Below are positions 1-11,929 of a stretch of DNA of 64,000 bases, piece after piece. A program made the translations under genes and the position numbers. The notes under the pieces were generated by a model. That model ran no database searches. It saw nothing but the letters and a program-made list of their open reading frames with translations, and had not been told where the DNA came from. This stretch comes from Stemphylium vesicarium (lineage: Eukaryota; Ascomycota; Dothideomycetes; Pleosporales; Pleosporaceae): the NCBI GenBank assembly GCA_004380135.1, contig QXCR01000078.1:79088-143087 (forward strand), read 5' to 3'. How positions within the stretch are numbered: the stretch's first letter is position 1; each line of letters starts with the position of its first letter.

Positions 1-1819
1 TCATCGTCATCAGCACCAATGGGGCAGGTAGAAGAAGCGTGGTGACCCCAAGCAGTGTCCTTGGCGTACTGGGCGATCTTCTCGGGAGTATCAGCGTCGG
101 GGCCAGGGAGAACCTCATCGATCTCGACGAGCTGGCGGTCGAAGGAGTCGCGGGCGAGGTTGACGGCTTCAGTGAGGGCAGTAAGATCCTTCTCGTACTC
201 ACCGACACCGGTGTCGAAGTAGTTGTAGGTGATGTCGGGCATGTCGAGCGGGTCGGCGGAGCGCAGGGTAACGGTACCGGCGGTGTTGCGGGGGTGAGCC
301 TTCAGGATGGCCCAGGTGAACCAGTCGTGCTCGGAAGTGGCGTTGTAGGCGTAGCCGGGGAAGTATCCGCGGAAGTTGACGGGGCCGCCGAAGGCGAAGA
401 TGTCATAGTTGTCGCCCTCGGAGGTGCTGGACTGGTAGAACATGGTGGCGCCAAGACCAGGCGAGGCGTAGATACCGCGGTTGCCGAGGACGGATGTCTC
501 CCAGCGGTCCATGCAGGCATCAGAGTCGCCCTCGCCAAAGGTGCAGCCGTTGAGAGCGGAGAAGTCGGACTTGGCCTTGCCTTGAACGTTGATCTCGTAG
601 TGGTCCTGGAGGTTGGTTCCGACACCGGGACGGTCGGCGATGACGGGGATGTCGAACTTCTTCAGCTCGTCGGCTGGGCCAACACCACTGAGCTTTAGGA
701 GTTGGGGAGAGTTGTAGGTTCCACCGGCGAGGATGACCTCACGGGATGCCTTGGCGGATCCGGCCTCTCCAGATGCGCCAGTAGACTTGGGGCTGGCCTT
801 GTAGAGATATTGGCCGTCGAGGAACTCGACACCGGTAGCGCGGGGAGGAGAGACATCCTCATCGAAAGTGACCTTGGTAACGTGGCAGTTCAGTCTGACG
901 TCGAGAGGGTACTTCTTGGTACCATCGTCGTTCTCGGCGTCGCGAACGGACAGGACGAACTCGCGGGATCCAGTGCGCTTGCCATCAGTGGTTGAGAGAG
1001 GGATCTGGTAGAGACCGGGACCGGCGTCACGTTTCTTAGAGTCGGCGTTGGCATCACCAGCGATGAGAGTAGCAAGGTTGACAACAGCGTTGGTCTTGTT
1101 GCCGAGAGCAAAAGCGGCACCACCAACCAAGCTGAGGAGCTTGGGGTCGGAGGTGACGATGTCGATGGGCGCGTAGTCGGTTCCGAGCCAGCCCTCGTAG
1201 CCGTGAGCTCCATCAACAGGGAGAAGGTAGTGGTTGTTCTCCAGCTTCTTGAAGTACTTGCGCATGTTGCCAGGTGCCCAGGAGTCATCTCCGGTGATGG
1301 ACTGGACGAGCTCAAAGTCCGACTGGTGGGGGTAGACAGCGATAAGAGCGTTGTGGGCGGTGCAACCTCCCAGAGTACCAGTACGAGGGTACAGCGTACC
1401 CTTCATGGTAGAACCCTCTGGTGGGTTAAGACCGGTGTACTCGCCGCCATCGATAGTCTCGTAGGTGGTCTTGTAGTCACGAGCCTGTCTCTCCTCATCG
1501 GCATAGTGCTTGACGAAGAAGTTCCAGCTCAGGTTGGGGTCTTCTGATGACCTGGCGCTGAAAGCAGGGACAGTGTAGTTGGCGTTGGAGCCTTGGTCGT
1601 CACCAGCCTCTATGAGGAGAGTCTTGTGACCAGCGAGCGCAAGGCGGGCGGCCAGAGGCTGTATAGAGTCAGTGACTATTACAGGGTTCGATCTGATAAG
1701 GTACTTACACCACCACCTGCACCGGAACCGACAACGACGTATTCATAACCGGTGAGATCGGCAGCCTTGGCCAACGCCAGGAAGGCGGCGACAGAGCCGA
1801 GGATGCGAGGGAAGAACAT
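1..1819 (-). CDS. GMC-family FAD oxidoreductase, secreted, 3' end beyond window
   Basis: A flavoprotein of the glucose-methanol-choline family, oxidising an alcohol or sugar and passing electrons to oxygen or a quinone, probably outside the cell. Two exons: 1819..1709 and 1658..1, with a 50-bp intron (donor GTAAGTAC). The N-terminus begins MFFPRILGSVAAFLALAKAA, a good signal peptide, followed at once by the dinucleotide-binding motif GSGAGGG, split from PLAARLA by the intron. The second GMC signature (GGTYNSPQLLKLSGVGP) is present near the middle. The last visible residues include HHASSTCPIG, which carries the catalytic histidine, so only a short C-terminal tail is missing. 589 residues are visible, normal for the family. 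Substrate cannot be told; aryl-alcohol oxidase or dehydrogenase is one option. The intron inside the FAD motif makes this start secure. Confidence 0.93.
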
Positions 1820-2890
1820 GGTGATTAGATATTACGTAGTTGCCTAGGTAAGTATTAAAAGAGTGACAGAGGCTGAAGTGTTGCCTGCTTGCTTTTTCGA
1901 AGCGCAACTTCATCAGCCTTTATATCAGCTCAATGGCAACATTCGCCTGCCCCTATTTCCCGGTGGACGCGAAGAATGCCGAACGGTCGGACGAAAACCA
2001 TTGGTTGCATGCGTACCGTCTCAGTGGTGTTCAGTAGTTGCGGTGGTTGATCCCTTCTAGGCCTGGAAAGCAATGCCTACAGCGAAGCCGGTATGTAGAT
2101 CATATGGGTCCTCCTAGGGTTCCCTGTAGGTCGTAATTTGTATTTCGGGAGGGGCCTTTGCGTCCGTTCTGCGCTTCCCGCGATACTACAACGTTCGTTA
2201 GGTCGTTTGTTAGTAATGAGATGATACCAGAATAGGTGCTTGGAAGTGTTGCGGTGTCCTATATAGTAGGCTCTCTCCTCAACTACGACTTTGACTGCCG
2301 CGGTGTCGCGAGAGCGCGGGTAGCAACTGCCTGTCACAGTGGCAACATACTTCCGGGACAAGCAAACACCTTTCCCGTTTGGTTTGTCGCCGACCTTCGA
2401 TCCCCGGTCTGGCATTGATATTTTCCCTGTCAGGAACGCTTCCCCTGGTCGGTCATTTCCCGACTGCCGGACGTTCCTCCCGCTTCGGGAGGGGCGTGTG
2501 GAGTAACGGTTCAAGGATTCCGGACGCTAGCATCTGACACGGGTTAGCAGCAACACGCACTGAAAACCTTCTGGACCAAGACTTCACGATAAACGGAGGG
2601 ATCAGGATACCACGTGGTTCTGCAGATTGCCGATTTCAAGCCCGGTAATAGTGATAGTCTTCACGCGCAATAGTGAGATGGCGCTGATGTAGGATCGTCT
2701 TTCTTCTCGCCACGTAATCCACCAGACTGACTCAGTTGCTGTGCGGCTCGATTATGCTCTCCATGCGAACGCCATGTTGAATTCGGCATTCGGCTAACTC
2801 CACTACGCTTTTTCCATCGTTCGCCCCAATCGCAAGTGTCGAAAACGATAGCACCGGCGCGTCATGTCAAACCCCTCTTCCCTCCCGCAT
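1820..2890. other. Intergenic, no supported gene
   Basis: About 1.07 kb between the GMC gene start and the 3' end of the MetE-like gene. It should hold the GMC promoter. I see no RNA gene, repeat or protein-like reading frame. A 145-codon open frame on the minus strand (2077..2514) has no recognisable domain and basic, low-information content. Confidence 0.5.
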
Positions 2891-4208
2891 TTACGGCTGG
2901 CCGGGCCAGACGGCATCAGCGATACTCCTGACCAGCTGCAATTTCTTCCTCATATCCTCGTAACCCAACGAATTGCCTTCCGCGTGTGAGGCGAAACCGC
3001 ATTGTGGGCTGACGCAACACTGTTGAATGGCGTCCTCGCGCGACTGGCCGGTGCCCTTTGCGATCCAATCAGCAGCTTGGTTGACTCTGGCGATCATCTC
3101 GTCCTTATCCTCAAGCTTGGGGAACTTTGATGTAATGACGCCAAGGACGACGTTCTTGCTCTTCGGGAGATGCGCTAGTGGCTCGAAACCTCCGGCGCGC
3201 GGTGTATCGTATTCGAGATAGTAAGTGTCAACATTGAGATCCTGCCTCGGTCAGATTACCCGAACCATTGCCGTGCAAGATGAGATTACCTGGAACAGCT
3301 TCTTTGCGATATTGTCATATGCGCCTTCACTGAAATGCCTGCTTCCTACATAATTACCGCGGCATAGGTGGATGCCGAGGTGCATGTCCGCAGGGCGTTC
3401 AAAACACTTATTGTAGAACTTGACATAAGAGTCAAACATCTCATCAGGCGTCTTATCGTTTGTCGTGTCTGCCTTCCAGCCTGCCAACATCTCTTCAGAG
3501 CAGAAGTAGGCCAAGTTTGGGTCATCTATTTGGATGTTCCTGATTCCTTCAGAGTGTAGAATCCTCAGCTCTTCTTGGTATGCCTTCGCAACATCCTCAA
3601 AGTACTCCCCGTCATTTGCGTACACCTCCTTTGGGTATGCTTTGCCATTCATGTAACGGAAGTGGTACCAGGATGGCGAGATTAGTGTGATTTTGATATT
3701 CTTCCACTCGCTCTCGGGAAGCAGGCTCTTCATTAGGTCGACTTCCCGCTGGTTGCTGGACTTTCCGGGATGCTTAATCTTGTCGACGCAGACAGTGACA
3801 TGGTTCGGAACCTCCTTGGCTTCCATGAAGGACTTGACATCTGGCGCGTAAGCTCGGAACATGTCCTTGTTGTAGCCTTTCAAAACGCCAAGCTGGAGCT
3901 CCTTCATGCCATGAAGTGTTTCAAAGAAGGTGCCCCAGAACATGTGTCTGAACCGTGTTAGTAAGAGATCGCGCTAGCAGCTATCAAGCTACCGACCTGG
4001 TGTATTCGCCACTGGACACGACCTTGAGTCCGCAATCCTGCTGCGTTTTGACTACCTCCGCGACCGACTTGTTTTCTAACGGCACCAGCTCATCTGGCTG
4101 TGCTTTACCAGAGGCAACATCGTATCGCTTTTGCACGAGCTCTTGGGGACGGAGCAATGAGCCGACATGCTCAGCGCGGAAAGGTGGGCTTCTCTTGGGT
4201 GCAGACAT
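2891..4208 (-). CDS. Cobalamin-independent methionine synthase C-terminal-like protein
   Basis: A 406-residue protein built only from the catalytic (C-terminal) half of MetE, a family common in fungi and usually annotated as methionine synthase II or UROD/MetE-like. Exons 4208..3997, 3947..3290 and 3241..2891, with introns of 49 and 48 bp; frame continuity is exact, although the first donor (GTCGGT) is weak. The start MSAPKRSPPFRAEHVGSLLR is typical. Likely zinc ligands are visible: HLCRGN in the middle and CVSPQCGF near the C-terminus. Full-length MetE is about 760 residues, so this is not the housekeeping synthase. It may move a methyl group from a small donor other than methyltetrahydrofolate. 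Exact substrate unknown. Confidence 0.88.
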
Positions 4209-5136
4209 ATTCAATTTGATAGTAAGAGTATTTCAGGAAGATGCGACAGACGAAATCGAAGCAGTAGACTGAGAAAAAGACGGCCCCTCATCTTGTCCAC
4301 TTGCCCCGCAATCAGACCTGAATCGGACGTTGATTCAGGACCGTTGGACCCTTTCGCCGCCCTGGCATACCCAGGTTTTACACGCCGAGGCGCGACTAAG
4401 CGAAATGCAGACTGTAGGGCGTTGATCGGATTGGAGAAGGGTAATGAAAGTGGCGGGTGGGCAATGTGGGAGGCAGCTGGAGCTAAGGTGGGGCCTTTGG
4501 CCGATAAGTTGAGAGGCCTCACCCGATGTTAGCGCCGAGAGCCATGTGGTTGCGACCACCGACGGACGCCTGGTGCTTGTCGCGTTTCCCTACACATCAT
4601 CAGCGTGCCAGACCCTCTGTATCTGCTCAGAATCGTTATCATCAGATTAGTATCATCGGTAGCTCACACTACAATTGCTGCGCTCGGCCTGGAAAGCATC
4701 GTATGCTCCTTGACGCAGGTGGGAGCGACTTCCATCGAACCAACAATGAAGATCTGGTTATGTTGCGGAGTATACTGGGAGGTTCACAGCCCGTTTGGGA
4801 AGCCGAAAAGGGCTGAGGCCGCTGATCAACAGCTATTCGCAGTGCCACGAAAAGGCGACACGAAGACGCAGTACGCCCCACCAAAGGTGTCGCATCGGTG
4901 ATGACGCAATCGAGCGCAGAGGGAGCAACGGATATAACCACACATAATGAAGGCCTTTGTCAGCGGCAGCGGCAGCTACAACGGCGAAACAGTCTAAATT
5001 CCGATGCTCGGGGGAGTACTACCCCGCGCTAGGTGGGATGCGACAGCTACATATGCTGTCATTGCCTCGTGTGCTTAAACTGTCCCTCGCACTTCAACCG
5101 ATCTAATTGCGCCGACCCATTCAGCACATCAACAAA
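4209..5136. other. Intergenic, divergent promoter region
   Basis: About 930 bp separating the divergently transcribed MetE-like gene and the reductase at 5137. Several overlapping short open frames occur on both strands, none with a recognisable domain. No repeat or RNA gene seen. Confidence 0.5.
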
Positions 5137-6272
5137 ATGACCAGAGTTCTTTTGACAGGAGGCAGTGGCTTCATTGCCGCACACACTCTTGACATCTTGC
5201 TAGACCACGGCCACAGCGTTGTGACCACAGTGCGTACGCAGGAGAAAGCGGACAAGATCAAGGAGTCGTACAAGAGCCATGTCGACAAGGGCCAATTGAG
5301 CTTTGCCATTGTACCAGACATTGCGCAGCCCGACGCTTTCGAGAAGGCCGTGGTTTCAGACCCGCCATTTGAGGCTGTCCTCCACACTGCCAGCCCGTTT
5401 CACTTCAACGTGACCGACGTCCAAAAAGTGAGTACACAGCGTGGAACAAGACGGAAACAACCTGCTGATCAAACAGGATCTGATCGACCCTGCCGTGATT
5501 GGAACTACAGGTATCCTTAAGTCGATTAAGAAGAGCGCCCCGTCCGTCAAGCAAGTCGTTATTACATCCTCGTTTGCTGCTATCGTGAACGGAAGCAAGG
5601 GCTTCTGGCCGGGACACGTATACTCGGAAGATGACTGGAACCCCATCACACAAGACGAGGCACAAGAGAACGCGATGATGGGATACCGCGCAAGCAAGAC
5701 GTTCGCCGAAAACGCAGCATGGGAGTTTGTCAAGAACGAAAAGCCCAACTTCTCCATCTCCACCATCAACCCTCCGATGGTGTTTGGACCTATTGTGAGT
5801 AGTGAACGCAAGCATTGATAAAGTGCCGCCACTAACAGTGACCTAGGTACACGCTCTCGACAGTCTCGACAACATGAACACCTCGAACCAGCGCATTCTC
5901 TCTGCCGCCCAAGGCAAGTTCAAGGATGAGATCCCGCCTAGCGGTGTGCACCTGTGGGTAGATGTACGCGACGTTGCTGAGGCACATGTGGCTGCGTTTG
6001 AGAAACCCGAGGCATACAACAAGCGTTTCTTTGTCACCGCTGGCTACTTCTCCAACAAGGAGCTGTGCCAGATCATCAAGAAGAACTTCCCAGAGTTCAA
6101 GGATCTGCCGAGCGACACGACACCCGGTGGCGACTACCCAGAAGGCACACCTGACAAGGGCTTGTACAAGTACAACAACAAGCGCTCAATTGACGTCCTT
6201 GGTCTGAAGTACAAGACCTTCGAGCAGTCAATAGTCGACTCCGTGAAGTCATTCCAGAAGAAGGGATTGTAG
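5137..6272 (+). CDS. NAD(P)-dependent reductase of the extended SDR (Gre2 / dihydroflavonol reductase-like) family
   Basis: A 344-residue cytosolic carbonyl reductase. Exons 5137..5427, 5477..5794 and 5847..6272; introns of 49 and 52 bp with GTGAGT donors. The nucleotide-binding motif TGGSGFIAAH lies at residues 6-15 and the active-site YRASK follows TSSFAAIV, giving the Ser-Tyr-Lys triad. Length and layout match fungal Gre2-type methylglyoxal/ketone reductases and dihydroflavonol-4-reductase relatives. Reduction of an aldehyde or ketone using NADPH is expected from the family; the actual substrate is not visible. No neighbouring biosynthetic genes suggest a pathway. Confidence 0.92.
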
Positions 6273-6907
6273 AGAAGGCACAGTTCGGGAGGAATGGTGG
6301 AGGCTATTGAATGCGCATTCGATGGGCTACGAAAACTATCTAGGGCGTGCTCGTCCATGAGCGCGTCGTGATTTAGCGCATGCGCGTTGATCTGAGACAC
6401 AGTATGTCAGCGTATGTAGCTACCAAACGATAGATAATACAAGAAGTGGATGAGCAAATCAGCCTGTTGAGCTTGATCTTGTTTTTGGACTTCACCGTCG
6501 ATTAAGACTCGGAAGTTATCGTTATGTGATCATCATATTGCGTGAGGGGAGGAATGGAAGTAGGCTTACCTGTGGTACGATTGGATGCTTTGCTGGCCTT
6601 GTCGTCCTGCATAAAGGACGACTTTCTTTGGCGTTGGCCAGCGAAGTTGTGAGGAAGTGGACGCGACGGAAAGCTGCGAAGAAAATGGAAAGCTCGGCGA
6701 AATGTCGGGCCGGGTTCTTCCAAGATTAGGTAGCGCTTGCCCCACCAACGAGGCCCAGCGATCGCGGGCAGTGTGACAGCAAAAGCCCAAACACACCTCT
6801 GAGACATCACCACATTCTTTGTCTACCGTAGTCGCGCGCCGAAATATCTATTGTAGAGCTAGCCATCGTCTCGATCCAACGACTCGAGTACTCTCAAAAC
6901 CGCAAAG
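6273..6907. other. Intergenic, NTF2 promoter region
   Basis: About 630 bp upstream of NTF2. No convincing gene, repeat or RNA feature; open frames on both strands at 6500..6815 lack protein character. Confidence 0.5.
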
Positions 6908-7734
6908 ATGTGTAAGTTGGCTGCCTTTACCCCACCACGGACATGGCACCGATGCGCCGATGGTGACAGTACTCGAATCTTTCCATGTATGACCATACAG
7001 CTGCTAGAGCTGGATATCAGCTATCCTGTAGCTTGGCTGGAGTCTCTTCTTTGTCAGAATTATATGCGATTTTCCCCAAGTATTGCTGTGGTTCGGGAAT
7101 GCGGTACTGACTTTCTGCAGCCGACTTCAACGCCATTGCTCGTACGTACCATCCGTCAAAACGCCAAGATCCCAGCTGGAATCCGCTGCGTACACACCCG
7201 CCTGTCCGAATCACGACTGACCCTCCCATCAGAGCAGTTCGTGCAATTCTACTACAAGACCTTCGATGAGAACCGCGCTGGTCTCTCTTCCCTCTACGTA
7301 TGCGATCCGATTTGAGCGCATGGAACAACGATCGGCTCACAAATGCTACAGAAGGAGACATCTATGCTCACCTTTGAGGCGCAAGGAACCCAGGGCTCAG
7401 CCGCCATTGTAGAGAAACTCCAGGTACAGACGGGTCTCCCCAGGAAGATAGAGTGGAGCTAATGTTTGGAAGAACCTGCCATTCCAGCAGATACAACACC
7501 GCACCGACACCATCGACGCGCAGCCTTCTGCCGATGACGGTATCCTGGTCCTAGTCACTGGTGCTCTTTTGGTATGCAACAAGCTTTCTGCATCACAAAG
7601 CTTCTGCTGACTCTTGACAGCTTGGTGGAGAAGACAAGCCAATGAGCTTCACCCAGGCTTTCCAACTCAAGGCCGCCGACGGCAGCTGGTATGTCCTCAA
7701 TGACGTTTTCCGTCTCGTATACCCCGCCGCATAG
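6908..7734 (+). CDS. NTF2: Nuclear transport factor 2
   Basis: Small homodimeric carrier that brings Ran-GDP back into the nucleus through FG nucleoporins. Six exons rebuilt by frame: 6908..6911, 7121..7141, 7233..7297, 7352..7423, 7473..7571 and 7621..7734, coding 124 residues, the usual NTF2 length. The protein starts MSDFNAIAQQFVQFYYKTF and ends NDVFRLVYPAA, both diagnostic. The first exon is only four bases (ATGT) and the second 21, so the gene is easily mis-annotated. All donors are GTAAGT, GTACGT, GTATGC or GTACAG. Expression should be constitutive. Confidence 0.95.
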
Positions 7735-8319
7735 ATGAATCACGCCGGCAGAGCTCAGATGTGAGCCGGGCAGCTACATGGAAGTTTGTAGGGTCGAGAT
7801 GAATGATGCGATTTCCTTCTATCTTTGAGCATTTTGGCGGAGGGTACTGTGATAGGGATGGAATCGAGAGTTGCGACAATCTTCAATATCAGTAGTATGC
7901 ATCCACCGGCTCCTTCCACATTCTCCTCTTCACCTTTGATATTCTTGTGCTACTAGTTTACACCATACAGGGTCGTATTGTCCTGCGAACCTGCGCCCTT
8001 GACGCTCGCAGACCGCGCACAATGTTACATTTCAGCCTGGCGAGAGCCCGATCACAAAAGAGGTCAAGAGCATAGTTGAGCTCTTGACGGATACTGCGCA
8101 GCTTTGAAAACTACGCTGTTGGACGTGGTTCATTGTATGCGCTAGTCTGCGCTGCGGTGTATCATCGCGGCCTTTACTTCACTGTGAACAAGGTCTTAGA
8201 CAAACGACGATTTGATGCCCCAGCCGTCGTATTGTACCTCATGACATAGTACCCACTTAAACCATCACACCCCAACTTCCGCGACACGCGACTAATCTGC
8301 TATTCCGAAGACCGACATC
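7735..8319. other. Intergenic
   Basis: About 585 bp downstream of NTF2 and upstream of the gene at 8320. No coding, RNA or repeat feature recognised. Confidence 0.5.
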
Positions 8320-9732
8320 ATGGACCAAAGGACTAACATCATCGACAACGACGAGGTCGCGCGCGCCATGGCGATGGCCTCGTCTGGCAAAAACAGGGTG
8401 AAGGGCAAGCGAACAGCTAGACGCGGCGCGTCTGCGCCCGCAAGGACGAAGAAGACCAACAGTGTCCTAACAGCAAGGGAAAGGAGACGAGCAGCTGCAG
8501 CTGCGTCACCAAACCAAGCATCCGAAGCCCAATACTATGAAGCAGATGGTTTGAAGATAACACTCTACGATCAAGATGGCGCTGGAAAGAGGAAGAAGCA
8601 CGCCCGTCTGGCAAAGTCTTTGCTCAACAAGAGTTCAGACCAGCTGCTTGATATCGTGGAGCAGTATGCAGGCTCTGACAAGAGGCAAGAACTGCAAGAC
8701 AAGGGGTGGTCTAAAACCAGGCTGGCCGAATGGATCGAGGAGAAAGAAACGCTTGCTTTGGTGCGCAACCCGAAGTCAACTCTACCAAGTAAGCCTTGTG
8801 ATGCGCCTTCCTACATGTGCTGAGTGTGGCTAATGGTCGAAGTTACACGCGCCGAGCAGAACGAAAGTCTTCAAGTCTTCGACGATTCTACGCCTCCACA
8901 CACCCCGATAGTCTCAGAGCCGAGTGGCAAAGCGAGAGCGCCCTCTGTCGCAGCTCCCGCATTGAGTTTCGAGAAGAACGTTTCATTTGCTTCCACTCAG
9001 AACAACGGTATACGTAACCGGTCCGGTCACCGGAAGAGGCGCGCCTCTTATGATGAGCCGCACGAACAGCCACCATGAAAATTTCAGAAGCAACGGAAGG
9101 AAGGTGTTGCAGAAAACCTGTCCAGTAAAAGTACCGAATACCCGATTGAAGACAATCCCGCAGACAAGCCTGATGAGAACTTTGCACCAACGCCACCACA
9201 AAGGAGCGGGCAAACCAAGACCTATAAAGATACCGAGCTCGATACATACCGCAAGCATACATTCATGCACGACATCATCATGGAAGCTTCCGACCCTGGT
9301 CGTTCTACAATGATCGTTCGGGGCAGAGGCGAGGATCGGGTCTACCTCTTCGACACAGCAGTATCCCACAACACAGATGTCTCACTTCGACAACCTCCTG
9401 CTTCCTTTCTCAAAGACGGAAGACACGGTCGCCGGGGCGGCTTGGTAAACGACCCCGATCTGCGCACGGGCCGCGGCCACCAAGCTGCTCCCAGTGATCG
9501 CCGCATGTGGGATTCGTTCATCACCGCTAGGGGAATGTTTTACAGAGACTACCCTTACTATCCAAGGTTGGCCAGGGGCGTATCGATCGATGAAAAGACG
9601 CGAGAGAGGTGGGGCAAATGGCAGCAGTGGTATTATAGCTTTATGAAGAAGTATCCTGGGTACGCAGTTGCTTACTTGTGGCCTTGCGGCTGCGAGAAGG
9701 TGAGTGACAACTGCGAGAGCGAGGAAGAGTAG
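8320..9732 (+). CDS. Unrecognised basic protein with an in-frame TGA or a cryptic intron
   Basis: No known domain recognised. Exon 1 is 8320..8788 and exon 2 starts at 8843 after a 54-bp intron with a GCTAAT branch site. The N-terminal part is lysine/arginine-rich (GKRTARRGASAPARTKK), suggesting a nuclear or nucleic-acid-associated protein. A C-terminal block with YRDYPYYPRL and RWGKWQQWYYSFMKKYPGY looks like a folded, conserved unit and ends in an acidic tail. The frame is open from 8843 to 9732 except for one TGA at 9076..9078 (codon 235). A 105-bp intron from 9008 (donor GTATAC) to 9112 (acceptor GTTGCAG) would remove it and keep frame; otherwise the gene is broken or the protein is 234 residues. 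Full length without the extra intron would be about 452 codons. Confidence 0.65.
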
Positions 9733-10388
9733 GGTGAAGGTGAGGCCAATGGACCCTTCGGTAATGTTCTTAGTGATGGTTGGGTCTTACCTGCTAGGAG
9801 ATGCTGAAATGAGTAAGTAGCTTATTACGAATACCAGCACGCTGCCCGTCTTCGTGTAGACGGTAACACACGGTCCTTGGCCATCTCGAAATCGCATTTT
9901 GCAATGCTAATCCCACAGCGCCATGTGCTATCTGAGGTAAGCCAGACAAAGGACGTGACTACACAAGACTTTGTTGACCAAGCGCAGCCTTGATGGCTCT
10001 TGCATCTTGTCTCGAAACGCCTGGTATGGTCTTGCTCCCCGCACACGGGAGGAAAGAACGACCCGTACTCACTCATCAACAACGATTATGGCAACCCGAT
10101 CGTCTCCACCACTCTTACACTCTTACCTACTGCTTTGCAACAACATACGCTCAAGCCACACTCGTTTACTCTCTCCGGCTCGACCTTGCTCAACTTGACC
10201 AGTAAGCTAACTAACAACATCAAACCGAAGCTAGTTGGCGATCCGACAATACGAAAGACCGCTAAAACACACAGACGCTCCTTAGTCTCGTCTTCACCGA
10301 CAAGTGCCAACGCCCGCCTTTGCAACTCATCCGCGAGGAAACCTCTCATTACAAACGCCGAAACAGCTGTTTCGGAACCAAGACCGCC
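9733..10388. other. Intergenic
   Basis: About 650 bp with overlapping short open frames and no recognisable protein. The in-frame extension of the next gene back to 10320 has no upstream support. Confidence 0.45.
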
Positions 10389-11315
10389 ATGGCCATGAAC
10401 ACGCCTTCCGATGTCTTCCTTTCTGCTTCTTCAGCACAACTGGACTCTCCTCTCTCGACCCGAAACTTCGAAAGCTTGCATACGGCTATGACCGGCATCA
10501 TCAACTCCACAATAGAAGTGACCGCCTCGCGCAAACGGACGTCGTCGAACGCGGTAGGATACGAGCACCCAGCAGAGCCGGAGACAGGCTTTAACACTAC
10601 AACTAGCAAGAGACGGAGGATCTCACCGCAACCTTCCATGAACAGTACCGAGTTTGGGTCTACGATGAAGCTTCTCACACCGCCAATGACTCCACCTCAG
10701 AAGCCAATCCTACGTGGTCTACGCCTCCAAGTCGATATTCCTCAGCCAAAGACTTCGAAAGAAGAGGAACGCAAACTCAAGATACGACGAGCCGCTGCGG
10801 AGCGATGGGTGACAAAACTCCAGAACCCATTCCCGAAGAACAAGGAGATCAGAGAAGCATACCGATACAAGCTGATGAGGCATTACACTAGCGAGGATGT
10901 TTCCGCAGAGCCAAACTTCATCAAGCCGCATATCGATAGGTCGCCGCGCGTTGACCTTCTTCGAGAGCGCTTTCCTGATCTATCGACCTCATTGGACGTG
11001 TCGAAAGGCTCCAACGATACGAGTTATAACGCAAAGCCGACCGGCTGTGATAAAACCAGAAGGATCACGGCCGAGGAGGAGAAATATAATGAGTTACTGC
11101 GCAAAAACAAGAGAATCACGCGGAGTCCGGCTGCACAAAAGCTAGCATGGCACGCGTTCTCGTCGCGAGAGAAGGACCGGGTTGACCGGGGGCGCGAGGC
11201 AATGATGCAATCAGGGCTTTCGAATGATGAGTTGGAGAAAGAGGCTGTTGGTATACCCAATGCTCTGCCCGAGTGGAGGAAGAGAAAGACTGGTCGATTT
11301 GCAAAACCTGCGTAA
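10389..11315 (+). CDS. Unrecognised intronless protein, predicted nuclear
   Basis: A single open frame of 308 codons from ATGGCCATG at 10389; an in-frame ATG at 10320 would add 23 residues. No known domain recognised. The N-terminal third is Ser/Thr/Pro-rich with a basic cluster TTSKRRRIS and phospho-site-like LTPPMTPP, followed by a charged helical stretch (KEEERKLKIRRAAAERWVTK). The C-terminal part (ITRSPAAQKLAWHAFSSREK) is basic. Composition suggests a nuclear regulatory protein, which is inference only. Length, uniform codon use and lack of stops support a real gene. Confidence 0.6.
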   Translation: MAMNTPSDVFLSASSAQLDSPLSTRNFESLHTAMTGIINSTIEVTASRKRTSSNAVGYEHPAEPETGFNTTTSKRRRISPQPSMNSTEFGSTMKLLTPPMTPPQKPILRGLRLQVDIPQPKTSKEEERKLKIRRAAAERWVTKLQNPFPKNKEIREAYRYKLMRHYTSEDVSAEPNFIKPHIDRSPRVDLLRERFPDLSTSLDVSKGSNDTSYNAKPTGCDKTRRITAEEEKYNELLRKNKRITRSPAAQKLAWHAFSSREKDRVDRGREAMMQSGLSNDELEKEAVGIPNALPEWRKRKTGRFAKPA

Positions 11316-11581
11316 TGAGAAAAGCTTTCAAAGCACGGCGAAGACCTCCATCTCCCGTTATCAGAGTAGCATTGCTGGATGATAGGATGGGTTGGGCGCA
11401 TACATGCCACTGGAATTTGATTCATTGGATAACTGCAGGCATGGGATTGGTACACTGTATGTGTATGGACAGTTCCACCATGGGACAACACTTCAAAAAT
11501 GCAGCAACGTGGCATCTGCGTGACACACATCGCGTTGAGCCAAATTCTGAAGTCTCCCTTATAAGCTGCCATTTTCCCTTA

Positions 11582-11929
11582 TAGTCTCCTGGCATCAACA
11601 CCACGCACCCGCTGTGCTTGCAGCCGGCGCGGAACTGGGTTAGACGAGCGGAGTTTGTGGAGGAGGTTAATGAGGGGATTAGTCCGCTTTTTGTGAGACA
11701 GAAGGGGAGGGCTGAGGTGGGTATTATTGCGCTTGATCTGACCGATGAGGCTGATTCGGTGGAGATAGATAAAGGGGATGAAGGGAAAACAGAGCAGAGT
11801 GAAAGGGAGGTTTCGTTCCAGACTATGCTTTGGGGGAGGGGTCGGTGGGCTGATAGAAGAAGACGAGGAGAAGAGGAGGGCGAGGAGGGCTCGATGGGTG
11901 TATTGAAGGACATTAGGCTGACGTATTAA
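11582..11929 (+). pseudogene. Possible 3' coding fragment, upstream part not found
   Basis: An open frame of about 115 codons with no good ATG at its start; it begins just after CCCTTATAG at about 11584, which could be a splice acceptor. The protein (RNWVRRAEFVEEVNEGISP early, then an acidic middle and an Arg/Glu-rich end) looks more like coding than noise, but I recognise no family and no matching upstream exon. Its last codons (GVLKDIRLTY) are the first unit of the 56-bp tandem repeat that follows. It may be the end of a gene whose 5' part decayed or moved. Confidence 0.3.

Noticed and set aside
39..1547. Long open frames on the plus strand opposite the GMC gene
   Set aside because: They lie antisense to a clear GMC coding sequence and arise from its GC-rich third positions; translations are low-complexity.
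2077..2514. 145-codon open frame on the minus strand between the GMC and MetE-like genes
   Set aside because: No domain, no codon bias like the neighbours, and no splice context; treated as chance.
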